Positions 37,566 through 46,950 of a stretch of DNA of 64,000 bases are shown here, piece after piece. The first letter of the stretch is position 1, and every line of letters starts with the position of its first letter. Made by a program: the position numbers and the translations under genes. Source of the stretch: Shewanella carassii (lineage in GTDB: Bacteria; Pseudomonadota; Gammaproteobacteria; Enterobacterales; Shewanellaceae); NCBI RefSeq assembly GCF_002777975.1, contig NZ_NGVS01000029.1, forward strand, positions 1 to 64,000, read 5' to 3'. Under the pieces are notes generated by a model. The model did no database searches and was not told where the DNA came from. It saw only the letters and a list, made by a program, of their open reading frames with translations.

Positions 37566-38936
37566 TTAAATACTGTCAAGCAGGGATTGAAACAGCCGAT
37601 CGGCGGTGGCTATCACCCGGGCATTGGCCTGGTAAGACTGTTGATAGACGATCAGGTTAACCCCTTCCTCGTCCAGGTTAACCCCACTGGTACTGGCCCA
37701 TTGGCTCTGTGCTTCTTTCTGCAGCGCCAAGGCGGTCTTGTTCTCTTGCTGCGCCTGGCGGGAAATACTGCCCAGTTCCCCCACCTTGCTGGCGTAAGCA
37801 TTGCCCAGGGTGGCCTTATTGCCCAAGGAGGCAAAAGCCAACTCCTCATTCGCCAAGGCGACAAAGGCCTTGAGGTTACTGTTATCCCCTGGGGTGCCAT
37901 CCTTGCCAAAAGCCAAATCACCCGCGCTCAGATTCGGGTTCAAGATCAGGCTACCGGCGGGATTGGATGCATCCCATTTCCAGAAAGTCTGGGTCGCCTT
38001 TTTGCCGGACAGATCTGTGCCCTTGTCCTGAATATTATTCATCTGAGTTGCAATCTGAGTCGCCAGCTCATCGAGGAAAGTCCGGCTCTGCTTCAAGCTG
38101 GTATCCCGGTAGTTCAGCAGTGCTCCCAACTGGCCACCGGTTTCCTGCAATTTGAATTGCGATTGACCAAAATGCAGTTCTAACTTGAGCTGCTTTGGGT
38201 TTGCTGGGTCGGTAACACTCTTCAGTGTCGCCGGAACTATACCGCTCAGCAGCGGTTGCCCTTGAGAGAGGGAGATATTGGCCAGGCCCTTGTCATCCAT
38301 CACTACTCGAATGTCTATGAGTGAAGATAATTCACTTATGGCGGCATCCCGGTTATCTAACAGCGATGCCGAAGGGATCTTGGAGGCACCATCGGCGGCG
38401 ATATCTTCATTCAAGCGAGCTATCTTCTCCAACAGTGTATTGATCTCTTTGACGCTGGCTTGAGTCTGGCCGACGATTTGCTGCTCCTGGCTGTCCAGCC
38501 CTGAGGCTATGGAGTGAAAGCGCTGCGCCACGCCGTTGGCCTCATTGAGCACCGCCTGCCGGAGCGCGGGATCATTGGGTTGCTCCATTGCCGCGTTCAT
38601 GGCGGCAAACAGGTGATCAAAACCGGTGGAAAGATTATTACTGTCGGCCGCCATCAACTGTTCCAGTTGACCGGCGTAGCTTTCTTTAACACCGGCAAAG
38701 CCCACATCGCTGCCGGTACGCCACAACTGCATCACCTGGTACTGATCTGAAATCCGCCGCACGCCGTCAATGCTGACCCCATGACCGGAGCCATAGGCAC
38801 CGCCACCGACCGAACTGAGCAACACCTGTTGGCGGGAATACCCCGGCACCATGGCATTACTGGTGTTATTGGACATGGTTTGTAAGGCCGCCATGCTGGC
38901 ATTCAAGCCGGACATGGCGTTGTTGAGCAGATTCAT
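37566..38936 (-). CDS. flgK: Lateral hook-associated protein FlgK (HAP1)
   Basis: The 456-residue protein begins with the FlgK signature (NNAMSGLNASMAALQTMSNN, then PGYSRQQV) and ends VNLDEEGVNLIVYQQSYQAN with the ARVI motif. It joins the hook to FlgL. Its ATG overlaps the flgJ stop (ATGA). Confidence 0.95.
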   Translation of the reverse strand: MNLLNNAMSGLNASMAALQTMSNNTSNAMVPGYSRQQVLLSSVGGGAYGSGHGVSIDGVRRISDQYQVMQLWRTGSDVGFAGVKESYAGQLEQLMAADSNNLSTGFDHLFAAMNAAMEQPNDPALRQAVLNEANGVAQRFHSIASGLDSQEQQIVGQTQASVKEINTLLEKIARLNEDIAADGASKIPSASLLDNRDAAISELSSLIDIRVVMDDKGLANISLSQGQPLLSGIVPATLKSVTDPANPKQLKLELHFGQSQFKLQETGGQLGALLNYRDTSLKQSRTFLDELATQIATQMNNIQDKGTDLSGKKATQTFWKWDASNPAGSLILNPNLSAGDLAFGKDGTPGDNSNLKAFVALANEELAFASLGNKATLGNAYASKVGELGSISRQAQQENKTALALQKEAQSQWASTSGVNLDEEGVNLIVYQQSYQANARVIATADRLFQSLLDSI

Positions 38937-39331
38937 TCAATCTCCTTATGGACAGGCGGAACCAACAGCGCAGGTTGCATTGCCGTGGTTGTCTTTTCAG
39001 AAGAAGCGACCGGTTCGGCACTAAACTGAAGTTTTGCTCCCAATTGACGGCTCATAACATCGGCCAGCCCGGTCGACTGCATCTGTGACAGATGCAAAGC
39101 CAGCTCAGAATCGTACCAATCCCGATACAAACCATCGTTGCTGGATGACAGTAGATTCTCTTCATCGGCAATGGCATCACTGGCAGTGCGCATCTGTTTC
39201 AACACTGTCTGCAGAAACATGGCTTCAAACTGCTGGCTGACCTGTTGCAGGGCGCCCTTTTCACCATGAGCCTTAATCAAGTCACCGGAGTCGAGCCGCC
39301 CCAGCAGCCCCTGGTTTTGAGTTACTTTCAT
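38933..39331 (-). CDS. flgJ: Lateral flagellar rod-assembly protein FlgJ (no hydrolase domain)
   Basis: At 132 residues this is only the N-terminal rod-binding domain (VSQQFEAMFLQTVLKQMR). The C-terminal peptidoglycan hydrolase found in E. coli FlgJ is missing; such short FlgJ proteins are usual in lateral systems. Another enzyme must open the wall for the rod. Confidence 0.92.
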   Translation of the reverse strand: MKVTQNQGLLGRLDSGDLIKAHGEKGALQQVSQQFEAMFLQTVLKQMRTASDAIADEENLLSSSNDGLYRDWYDSELALHLSQMQSTGLADVMSRQLGAKLQFSAEPVASSEKTTTAMQPALLVPPVHKEIE

Positions 39332-40452
39332 CAGATCACCACCAGATCAGCTTCCAGGGCACCGGCCTCTTCCAGCGCCTGCAAAATGGCCATCAGATCC
39401 ATAGGCGAAGCGCCCATGCTGTTGACGGCACGTACAATATCGTTCAAAGAACTGCCTTCGGGCCAAACAAACATACGGCCGTCTTCTTCCTGAATATCCA
39501 CATCCGAATCATTGGTTACCACGGTTTTGCCGGCGGCATCGCCGAAGATCCCCGGATTGGGTTGGCTGACCTGTTGTTTCTCTGTAATGGTCACTGTCAG
39601 GTTGCCGTGACTGACGGCGGCCTTGCGCACCACCACATCACCGCCCATCACCACAGTACCGGTACGAGCGTTAAACACCACCTTGGGCGGAATACGTCCC
39701 GGCTCGACCATGATGTCTTCCAGCATGGACATGAACATCACTCGTTCACGCTCCGATTGTGGCGCTCTCACCGTCACCTTGGCATGGCTCTCGGCCTTGG
39801 CAACATCCGGACCGAACACGGCGTTGATCGCCTTTTCGATATTTCGGGCACTGCGGAAACCGGCCTGTTTCAGGTTGAGAACGACCTGTGGGTTGCTGGC
39901 AAAAGAGCTGGGGATGGCCGCTTCCAGCAGCGCGCCCTCAGGAATGGTGCCCACTGTGGGCACGTTGATAGTCATTGAAGTACCGTTTCGGCCCTGAGCC
40001 GACACGCCGCCCACCACCAGATTCCCTTGGGCAACGGCGTAGATTTCACCATCGACCGCCCGCAGTGGCGTCATCAGCAAGGTGCCGCCCCTGAGGCTCT
40101 TGGCGTCGCCGATGGAAGAGACGGTAACATCCAGAGTCTGTCCCGGACTGGCCAGCGCTGCCACATTGGCCACCACGGCCACGGCGGCAACGTTTTTCAG
40201 CTTGGGATCCATGTTGCCATCGATCTGCACCCCAAACTGTTTCAGCATGTTCACCACCGACTGGCCGGTAAACTTCACCTGGTTCTTGTCACCGGTACCG
40301 TCGAGACCGACCACTAGGCCGTAGCCTACCAGCTGGTTTTCACGGATCCCCTGCACATCGACCATATCCAGCAGATGGCGGCTCTTTTCGGCCAAGACCT
40401 GGCCCGGCATGGAAAGCCCCAACAACAGCAGAGCTAAAAGCAGTCTTGTCAT
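39331..40452 (-). CDS. flgI: Lateral flagellar P-ring protein FlgI
   Basis: The 373-residue periplasmic protein has a signal peptide (TRLLLALLLLGLSMPGQVLA) and the conserved start of the mature protein with DMVDVQGIRENQLVGYGLVV. It forms the bushing around the rod in the peptidoglycan layer. Three ATG codons occur in a row (40458, 40455, 40452); AGGA is six bases before the last, so I use that. Confidence 0.94.
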   Translation of the reverse strand: MTRLLLALLLLGLSMPGQVLAEKSRHLLDMVDVQGIRENQLVGYGLVVGLDGTGDKNQVKFTGQSVVNMLKQFGVQIDGNMDPKLKNVAAVAVVANVAALASPGQTLDVTVSSIGDAKSLRGGTLLMTPLRAVDGEIYAVAQGNLVVGGVSAQGRNGTSMTINVPTVGTIPEGALLEAAIPSSFASNPQVVLNLKQAGFRSARNIEKAINAVFGPDVAKAESHAKVTVRAPQSERERVMFMSMLEDIMVEPGRIPPKVVFNARTGTVVMGGDVVVRKAAVSHGNLTVTITEKQQVSQPNPGIFGDAAGKTVVTNDSDVDIQEEDGRMFVWPEGSSLNDIVRAVNSMGASPMDLMAILQALEEAGALEADLVVI

Positions 40453-40463
40453 CATCATTCCTG

Positions 40464-41135
40464 TTACATCGGGAACCAAGGGCTATTGAAGTAGCGTGCC
40501 GCCCAACCCATGGCGTTGCTGTCGGCAATGGCCCCCTGGCCACCATAGATAATGCGGGCATCGGCAATCCGCTGTGATGAGATAGTGTTTTGGTTATCTA
40601 TGTCATCCGAGCGGATAAGCCCGATAAGACGTAGATACTCATCACCCTGACTGAGACGAAGCCATTTCTCACCACGGATCAACAGCACGCCGTTAGGCAT
40701 CACCTTGGCCACTGTCACTGTGATGGCACCGGAAAGCTGGTTTTGCTGAGTCGTAGCGCCACTGCCATTGAAGCCGCGGCCGAACTTGCCCTCACCATTG
40801 GCACTTAAGCTGCTGTCTTCCACCGCCCCCTGAAAACCAAAGTTCAGATCCTGAGACTTATTGGTCTGGGTATTGGCCTTCTTGCTGGAATAGGTCTTCT
40901 CATCTAGGGATACAGTGAGAATGTCTCCCTCGCGAAAGGCCCGCTTATCCTTGAACAGGGTCAACATAAAGCCGGGGCGATACAGGCTGCCGTCTTTGGC
41001 ATCGGGCAGCGAATAGTCCACCTCGGGCGGCGCCCAATCCTTATTGCCCGGCTGTTGTTCTGCGTCGGGGAAGTGGGAGATACAACCACTGAGCGACAGC
41101 ATCAGCAGTGCCAACAAGAGTCTCATTATCTTCAT
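40464..41135 (-). CDS. flgH: Lateral flagellar L-ring lipoprotein FlgH
   Basis: The 223-residue outer-membrane lipoprotein has the lipobox LSGC (C18) and family regions GDILTVSLDEKTYSSKKA and GEKWLRLSQG. It forms the outer-membrane ring. The ATG overlaps the flgG stop (ATGA). Confidence 0.95.
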   Translation of the reverse strand: MKIMRLLLALLMLSLSGCISHFPDAEQQPGNKDWAPPEVDYSLPDAKDGSLYRPGFMLTLFKDKRAFREGDILTVSLDEKTYSSKKANTQTNKSQDLNFGFQGAVEDSSLSANGEGKFGRGFNGSGATTQQNQLSGAITVTVAKVMPNGVLLIRGEKWLRLSQGDEYLRLIGLIRSDDIDNQNTISSQRIADARIIYGGQGAIADSNAMGWAARYFNSPWFPM

Positions 41136-41917
41136 ACCGATTGGTTCAGGAATTTCAGCATGTCGTCAGTGGCAGAGACCACCTTGGCATTCATCTCGTA
41201 GGCTCTCTGAGTCGAGATCATCTCTACCATCTCTTCGACCACGTTGACGTTGGCCCCTTCCAGAGCCCCCTGACGCAGACTACCCAAAGCTTCCTCGCCG
41301 GGAACCCCTTCGATCGGCACGCCGGATGATGCGGTTTCGTGGTACAAGTTGTTACCACGAGATTCGAGCCCGGCCGGGTTGGCAAAGTGTGCTAGCGTGA
41401 TCTGTCCCAGCTCAGCGGCCTCGGCCTGACCGGCAACCTTGGCGCTCACCACACCGTTTTCGGCTATGGTGATCCCGGTGGCCGTTTCGGGGATCTGAAT
41501 ATTGGGTACCAAGGGCAAGCCCTGGGAGGTCACCATCATGCCATCACTGTTGCGATAAAACTGACCATCGCGGCTGTAAGCCACTTCGCCATTGGCTTCC
41601 TCAATCTGGAAGAAACCCTGGCCCTCGATAGCGATGTCCAGCTGCTGATTGGTCGTCAGAATATCACCCGTGGTGAACACCTTTTGGGTGCTGGCTACCC
41701 GTGCCCCGGTGCCCAACTGCAGCCCAGAAGGCAACTCATTGAGCTCGTCTACTTGGCCGCCGGGTTGGCGTTGTACCTGATAGAAGAGATCGTTGAAGCC
41801 AACTCTATCGCGTTTGAAACCTGTGGTATTGACGTTGGCCAGGTTGTTGGCGATGGTCGTCATCTTCACATCTTGAGCCGTTAAGCCGGTTTTACTCACC
41901 CATAATGCCGATTGCAT
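41132..41917 (-). CDS. flgG: Lateral flagellar distal rod protein FlgG
   Basis: The 261-residue axial protein has the rod signature near its N-terminus (ANNLANVNTTGFKRDRV) and the C-terminal EMVEMISTQRAYEMNAKVV helix. It forms the distal rod inside the P and L rings. Confidence 0.96.
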   Translation of the reverse strand: MQSALWVSKTGLTAQDVKMTTIANNLANVNTTGFKRDRVGFNDLFYQVQRQPGGQVDELNELPSGLQLGTGARVASTQKVFTTGDILTTNQQLDIAIEGQGFFQIEEANGEVAYSRDGQFYRNSDGMMVTSQGLPLVPNIQIPETATGITIAENGVVSAKVAGQAEAAELGQITLAHFANPAGLESRGNNLYHETASSGVPIEGVPGEEALGSLRQGALEGANVNVVEEMVEMISTQRAYEMNAKVVSATDDMLKFLNQSV

Positions 41918-41936
41918 CTAAAACTCTCCTCAATAA

Positions 41937-42668
41937 TTAGGCATCACGCAGCAGGCGATTACCTGCCTCGGCCAACTTTTCTGCGCTTTTCATTAGCTTG
42001 ATTTGCACTTCAAACTGGCGTCCCAGATCCATAGATGCCAGCAGTTCCCCCACGGCATCGACATTGCTGCTCTCCAACGCGCCAGAGGCGACTCTTACTT
42101 GCTCAGAGACCTGCGCCTCACCATTGTTGGCGTAAAATAGGCCATCGGCCCCCTTGTGCAGTTCGGTCTGAGCCGCATTCACCAACTTGAGTTGACCGAC
42201 TTCTTCGATCAGCCCGCCCTGCTCGGCAATAACAGATAAGCGCCCGTCCTCGCTGACGATCAAATCGCTGTACTGAGGCAGAACCATGGGACCGTTGGTG
42301 CTCATCAGCGGAAATCCGTTGACCAAGAGCTCGCCATTGGCGTTTTCACTGATGGCACCGTTGCGGGTATAGGCTTCACCCTCAGGTGTTTGCACCGTGA
42401 AATAGCCATCGCCCTTGATCGCCAGATCCAAAGGGCGGCCGGTGGTCATCATTTCACCATGCTGGCTGTTGAAACCGGCAATCTGGGTCTGCGGCAGGAT
42501 CCGCGAAGCGAAGCTACCCTGGGTAACTTCGACCGGAAGCGCAGCAACCCGTTCCAGATCGGCCCGGAACCCCTGGGTATCGGCGTTGGCCAGGTTATTG
42601 GCCCGAATCGCCTGGGATTGCAAAATACGGCTGGCCCCTTGGGCCGCGGTATAAATCATCTTATCCAT
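41937..42668 (-). CDS. flgF: Lateral flagellar proximal rod protein FlgF
   Basis: The 243-residue axial protein has ANNLANADTQGFRADLE at the N-terminus and the C-terminal VGELLASMDLGRQFEVQIK helix. It is a proximal rod component, between flgE and flgG in the usual order. Confidence 0.94.
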   Translation of the reverse strand: MDKMIYTAAQGASRILQSQAIRANNLANADTQGFRADLERVAALPVEVTQGSFASRILPQTQIAGFNSQHGEMMTTGRPLDLAIKGDGYFTVQTPEGEAYTRNGAISENANGELLVNGFPLMSTNGPMVLPQYSDLIVSEDGRLSVIAEQGGLIEEVGQLKLVNAAQTELHKGADGLFYANNGEAQVSEQVRVASGALESSNVDAVGELLASMDLGRQFEVQIKLMKSAEKLAEAGNRLLRDA

Positions 42669-42678
42669 GGGTTATCCG

Positions 42679-43878
42679 TTAAATGGCGTTCAGCAGGGCC
42701 TGCTGCATGGTCGAGTTGGTATCCAGCACCTTGGCATTGGACTGATAGTTGCGCTGCGCCGTCATCAGGCTCACCATTTCGGCGGTGGTATCCACGTTGG
42801 ATCCCTCAAGATAAGCCCCCTTCAGGCTACCCAGAGTTCCGCTTCCGGGAGCGCCGACTGTGGCTTGACCTGCAGCCGCAGAGGCTTGCCAGGCGTTGTT
42901 ACTCACAGGCGTCAAACCATTGGGATTATTGAAGTCAGCCAGTGCGACTTGGCCTTGCAGCAACTCCTGACCATTGGTGTAGGTACCATAGATCATGCCG
43001 CTGTCATCCAGGCGGATCTTGTTGAACTCACCGGCGGCATAACCATCCTGACTCAAACTGGAGTTGTTATAGTCATTGGCGTACTGGGTGAATCCGTCAT
43101 AACTGATGGCCAGGTTAAGGTCTTCAGCGCCATCTTTGGCCGGCAATGTCAGGTCTAACTCTTTACCGCTGGTCAGGCTGCCTTTCTTATTAAACTGCAG
43201 GCTGTGGCCATCTTTAGGCTCGAGGATGACAGAGTCCAGCACGAAGTAGACTTTCCATTCATTGTCGCCGGTCTTGGCATAATACTGAGTCAGGGAACGC
43301 TGATTACCGAGCGAATCGAACACGCTCACAGTGCCTGAAGAGTGATAACTCGCTGGCTTATCGGGAGAAAATGGTTCTTTGGCCGGATCAATCGCTTCCA
43401 TACGCGCATCTAAGTTAGACACCTGATTGACCTGTTTCGAGGCCTTGGCCGGCAGAGAACCTGTCTTGATCTGCAAATCACCCATGGTCCCTGTCTGCAA
43501 TACCCCCTCGGCATTGGCTGGATAGCCCTGCAAACGGTTACCGACCGGATCTGTGATAAAGCCCAGTGCATCCTGGCCGAAGATCCCAGCGCGAGCATAA
43601 AGGTTTGACCCTTCGGTGCCACGCAGCATAAAGAAACCACTGCCCTGGATACCCATATCCAGTTCACGGCCGGTATAGGTCAGCGTACCTTCGCGGGAAA
43701 AGTTTTGGCTGGTGTTCATCACATTGACACCGGCACCCATGCCGCTGTTGTAGATGGCGGCAAATTCACTGCGACCACCACGGAAACCCCAGGTAGAAGC
43801 GTTGGCGATGTTGTTACTTATGGTGTTGAGATCCTGGCTGGTAGCCTGCAATCCACTTAATGCAATATTGAAAGACAT
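42679..43878 (-). CDS. flgE: Lateral flagellar hook protein FlgE
   Basis: The 399-residue hook subunit has the axial N-terminus SFNIALSGLQATSQDLNTIS, a long insert relative to rod proteins, and the C-terminal AEMVSLMTAQRNYQSNAKVL. It assembles the curved universal joint. Confidence 0.96.
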   Translation of the reverse strand: MSFNIALSGLQATSQDLNTISNNIANASTWGFRGGRSEFAAIYNSGMGAGVNVMNTSQNFSREGTLTYTGRELDMGIQGSGFFMLRGTEGSNLYARAGIFGQDALGFITDPVGNRLQGYPANAEGVLQTGTMGDLQIKTGSLPAKASKQVNQVSNLDARMEAIDPAKEPFSPDKPASYHSSGTVSVFDSLGNQRSLTQYYAKTGDNEWKVYFVLDSVILEPKDGHSLQFNKKGSLTSGKELDLTLPAKDGAEDLNLAISYDGFTQYANDYNNSSLSQDGYAAGEFNKIRLDDSGMIYGTYTNGQELLQGQVALADFNNPNGLTPVSNNAWQASAAAGQATVGAPGSGTLGSLKGAYLEGSNVDTTAEMVSLMTAQRNYQSNAKVLDTNSTMQQALLNAI

Positions 43879-43889
43879 CTTGTCTCCTG

Positions 43890-44558
43890 TTACGAAACTT
43901 CGGAAATATCCAGCACAGACACTGTGCCCAAACCATTGGCCAGCTCAGCCATCATCATGCCTTTGGCACTGACGAAATGAACCTTGCTGATTTCGCCGGA
44001 AAGAAATGACTGAGCCTTCAGTGCTTTATCTCCATCGCTGGCCTGAACTTTCAACTGATATTCCCCCGGAGGCAGACCCAGCCCCTCGGGGTTGATTTGA
44101 AAATCAACGTCGCCCGCAGCCTGAGTGCCAAGCTCCAGGGTTTGCACGGTTTCACCATTAAGATCGCTAATTTCGATCGTGACCGATGAAGCGCTGTGCT
44201 CGAGGAAAACCTTGCCGTTAATCGCTTGATCCCCAGCGGTAAAGCTATCTGCCGGTACCATGGCCTGTTTGCCAATCAGGGAAGCCGATTGCACCAAGCC
44301 GAGATTTTCCATCATGGTCATCTGGTTTTTCTGGTTGTTGCGCATCGCCTCCAGGCTCTCTACCTGGGAAAACTGCGCCAATTGGCCCAGATACTCGCTG
44401 GCATCCAAGGGGTTGGTCGGGTCCTGGTTCTTGATCTGGGCGATCATCAGCGACATGAATTCATTTTTCAGTGAATCGGGATCATTGCCATTGGCGCGAA
44501 TCGCATCGGCCTTTTGTCCGTCTTCGCGAGTCGTGAGACTAGTTACTTGCTGCATCAT
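43890..44558 (-). CDS. flgD: Lateral flagellar hook-capping protein FlgD
   Basis: The 222-residue scaffold has the conserved N-terminal FMSLMIAQIKNQDPTNPLD and a FlgD Ig-like domain. It caps the growing hook and is discarded when the hook is complete. Confidence 0.95.
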   Translation of the reverse strand: MMQQVTSLTTREDGQKADAIRANGNDPDSLKNEFMSLMIAQIKNQDPTNPLDASEYLGQLAQFSQVESLEAMRNNQKNQMTMMENLGLVQSASLIGKQAMVPADSFTAGDQAINGKVFLEHSASSVTIEISDLNGETVQTLELGTQAAGDVDFQINPEGLGLPPGEYQLKVQASDGDKALKAQSFLSGEISKVHFVSAKGMMMAELANGLGTVSVLDISEVS

Positions 44559-44566
44559 TTTGTCCC

Positions 44567-44977
44567 TTATTTACCCAGAGCCAACAGTCCCTGCTGCATG
44601 GAGCGGGCACGGTTCATCACTTCGACACTGGTTTCAAACGCACGACTGGCGGCCATCATATCGGCCATCTCTTCCACTGTGTTGACATTGGAATAGGTCA
44701 CATAGCCTTCGGCATTGGCCAATGGATGGCCGGGTTCATAACGGGTCTCCAACGGCGCATCGGACTCGACCAAGGCCTTCATCTGTACCCGGGCGCTGAC
44801 ACTGTTATCCTGCTGTTGATACAGAGTCGCGAATACCGGCTTGATCGCCCGATAGGCGCTATCGCTGGATTCTGCCGCGACACCGGCGTTAGCCAAATTA
44901 CTGGCAATGGCGTTCAACCTCAGGGTCTGTACCGTCATGCCGCTGCCGGCGACCTGGTATATCTCTGCAAATGACAC
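44567..44977 (-). CDS. flgC: Lateral flagellar rod protein FlgC
   Basis: The 136-residue proximal rod protein has NAIASNLANAGVA near its N-terminus and the C-terminal EEMADMMAASRAFETSVEVM. The start is GTG at 44977, with AAGGGA eight bases upstream and two bases after the flgB stop. Confidence 0.94.
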   Translation of the reverse strand: MSFAEIYQVAGSGMTVQTLRLNAIASNLANAGVAAESSDSAYRAIKPVFATLYQQQDNSVSARVQMKALVESDAPLETRYEPGHPLANAEGYVTYSNVNTVEEMADMMAASRAFETSVEVMNRARSMQQGLLALGK

Positions 44978-44979
44978 GA

Positions 44980-45354
44980 TTATTTCCCTTCGATGGCGGC
45001 CTTCAGGCCTTGGATTTTCATGTTGAGAAAGGTCAAGCTGGTCTGAAAGTCCATGGCGTTTTGCGAAAAGCGCGCCTGTTCCTCTCCCAACTCAACCGTG
45101 CTGTTATCGGCACTGGCCTGATAAGGCACCCGATACCCCACTGTGTACTGCCCGGTAAAAGGCACTCCGGCATCCAGCTGCGCCATTAAGGCACCAAAGT
45201 CCAGATCTCTGGCTTGATATCCCGGGGTTTCGGCGTTGGCCAGATTACCGGCCAGCACCTTGCTGCGCTCTACCCTGAAATCCAATAATTGAGGATGCAG
45301 ACCCAATGCCGCATCAAGCTTGATAGCCATGGTTTCTCCTAGTAAGGTATCCAT
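44980..45354 (-). CDS. flgB: Lateral flagellar rod protein FlgB
   Basis: The 124-residue proximal rod protein has RSKVLAGNLANAETPGYQARDLDF. It is the first gene of the flgB-L operon. AAGGAG lies eight bases before the ATG at 45354. It is divergent from flgA across a 55-bp gap. Confidence 0.94.
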   Translation of the reverse strand: MDTLLGETMAIKLDAALGLHPQLLDFRVERSKVLAGNLANAETPGYQARDLDFGALMAQLDAGVPFTGQYTVGYRVPYQASADNSTVELGEEQARFSQNAMDFQTSLTFLNMKIQGLKAAIEGK

Positions 45355-45409
45355 AGTTTTCGCTCCTTATAACAAATACCATGCCAATACTTTTTAACCT
45401 TTAAATACA

Positions 45410-46156
45410 ATGACTAAAGAGCAATCCCGTTCAAATTGCGGAACCCCAATTTCCTCTTTCGCCTTGTTGTTTCTGCTGTTATTTCCGCTGCTTCCGTTAC
45501 CGGCGCTCGGCGCTGCCAGCAAAATTGAGCTGACGGCCAGAGAATATTTGCAGCAACAACTGCAGCAATTTGCTGCGGCCCAAGAGATGAAGCCGCTAAA
45601 AAGCCAGATCCATATGAACTTGCCCTCCGGGGTCAAACGTCTGGCCGAGTGCCCGCAACAACCCTCTATCAGGCTGGCGAATCCTTCGGCGCCACTCTGG
45701 GGGCGGGTGTCACTCGAAGTAAGCTGTCCGGCGGCCGAATGGCGTTTTTTTCTACGCGCCAGGGTCGATGTCAAAGCCAAGCTACCGGTGTTGACCCAGA
45801 CGCTGCATAGAGGCAGCGTTATCGAGGCGCAGGACATAGAGTGGCGCTGGCTGACCTTGCAGGCCAGCGACCGGGATATCATCGCCAGCCAACGCGAGCT
45901 AATAGGCAAACAGGTGGCCCGCAGGGTCCGTGCCGGGGAAGCTATCTTGTTGCGGCAACTGACCCAGAGTGACTGGGTTCGCGCCGGTGAGCAGGTGATC
46001 ATTCAAGTCAGTCAGGAGGGTTTTGAGGCACAGATGCCAGGCACAGCTCTGGAAAGCGCCTCCCGTGGAGAGGTGATTCGAGTGCGAAATTTAAGCTCGC
46101 AAAAGGTCATCAAGGCCTATCCCATCGCCAAGGGAATTGTCACACCGCAAAATTAA
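45410..46156 (+). CDS. flgA: Lateral flagellar P-ring chaperone FlgA
   Basis: The 248-residue periplasmic protein has a hydrophobic signal segment (FALLFLLLFPLLPLPALG) and a C-terminal SAF domain with the family ending LSSQKVIKAYPIAKGIV. FlgA assists P-ring (FlgI) polymerisation. It heads the flgA-M-N group, divergent from flgB. Confidence 0.93.
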   Translation: MTKEQSRSNCGTPISSFALLFLLLFPLLPLPALGAASKIELTAREYLQQQLQQFAAAQEMKPLKSQIHMNLPSGVKRLAECPQQPSIRLANPSAPLWGRVSLEVSCPAAEWRFFLRARVDVKAKLPVLTQTLHRGSVIEAQDIEWRWLTLQASDRDIIASQRELIGKQVARRVRAGEAILLRQLTQSDWVRAGEQVIIQVSQEGFEAQMPGTALESASRGEVIRVRNLSSQKVIKAYPIAKGIVTPQN

Positions 46157-46216
46157 TTTTATTTTTGGCAATTGCGGTCGCTTTTACTGATCAGAACATA
46201 TTTTTTCGGGGGTCCC

Positions 46217-46501
46217 ATGGAAATTACGCATCGTCTGCATACAGTTGTCAGTGACAACGGCGTCACTGCGGCGAATCGGCGTCAACGCCAGCAAACCACG
46301 GCATCCACAACTGAGCAGGATAAGGTGAGCCCTGAATATCACTGGCTGAACCAGGCTCAGGCTCAGTTGGCCCAAGAGAGCGAAGTGGATCAACTCAAGG
46401 TGGCCGAGTTGCGACAGGCGCTGCAACAGGGCAGTTTTGAGCTGGATGTCGAAGCGATGGCCACGGCCATGCTGCAGCAACATGGGAAACACGCCAAATG
46501 A
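46217..46501 (+). CDS. flgM: Lateral anti-sigma28 factor FlgM
   Basis: The 94-residue protein has a disordered, Gln/Thr-rich N-terminal half and a C-terminal sigma28-binding region (VDQLKVAELRQALQQGSFEL). It is exported when the hook is finished, releasing LafS. The ATG at 46217 lies within a few bases of a G-rich segment. Its stop overlaps the flgN start (ATGA). Confidence 0.9.
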   Translation: MEITHRLHTVVSDNGVTAANRRQRQQTTASTTEQDKVSPEYHWLNQAQAQLAQESEVDQLKVAELRQALQQGSFELDVEAMATAMLQQHGKHAK

Positions 46502-46950
46502 GCGGAAAACGCCAGGCGTTGAACCATCTGGTCGCCGGGATCCGCCAAGACATACTGGATTACCGAGAATTGAAAGCCCTGTTGCAACAGCAGCGCCAGT
46601 TGATGCTGCGCCACGATAACCAGGGACTCATTCAACACAATCAACTGCAGGACAGGCTGGTTGCCAAGTTACAACAGAGTTCACAGCAAAGGAGTGGTTA
46701 TCTGACCCAAATAGGCGTCAGCAATGATCATCAGGGCATCAAGTTATTGGCCCGTAAACTTCCGGCGTCGGCTGGCAGCAAGCTGGAGCAACTGTGGCAA
46801 CAACTGCTGCAACAAGCCAAGGAGAGTCAGCGGCTTAATGAACTCAATGGTCAGCTATTGGTGCGGCAACAAGAAGTGATCCGCGGCATTCTGGGCATCA
46901 ATAACGCCGACGAATACCAACAGTCTTCAAGCTCACCTCAGTTTCTCTGA
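46498..46950 (+). CDS. flgN: Lateral export chaperone FlgN
   Basis: The 150-residue helical protein, with many Gln and Leu heptads, fits the chaperone of FlgK and FlgL by size and position after flgM. Its 3' end overlaps the 3' end of the convergent fliJ by 18 bases. Confidence 0.85.
   Translation: MSGKRQALNHLVAGIRQDILDYRELKALLQQQRQLMLRHDNQGLIQHNQLQDRLVAKLQQSSQQRSGYLTQIGVSNDHQGIKLLARKLPASAGSKLEQLWQQLLQQAKESQRLNELNGQLLVRQQEVIRGILGINNADEYQQSSSSPQFL

Noticed and set aside
45371..45388. Sigma54-like TTGGCATG-N4-TTGTT on the minus strand before flgB
   Set aside because: The match is fair, but the start point would fall inside the flgB ribosome site, eight or so bases before the ATG, and the -12 element is GT rather than GC.
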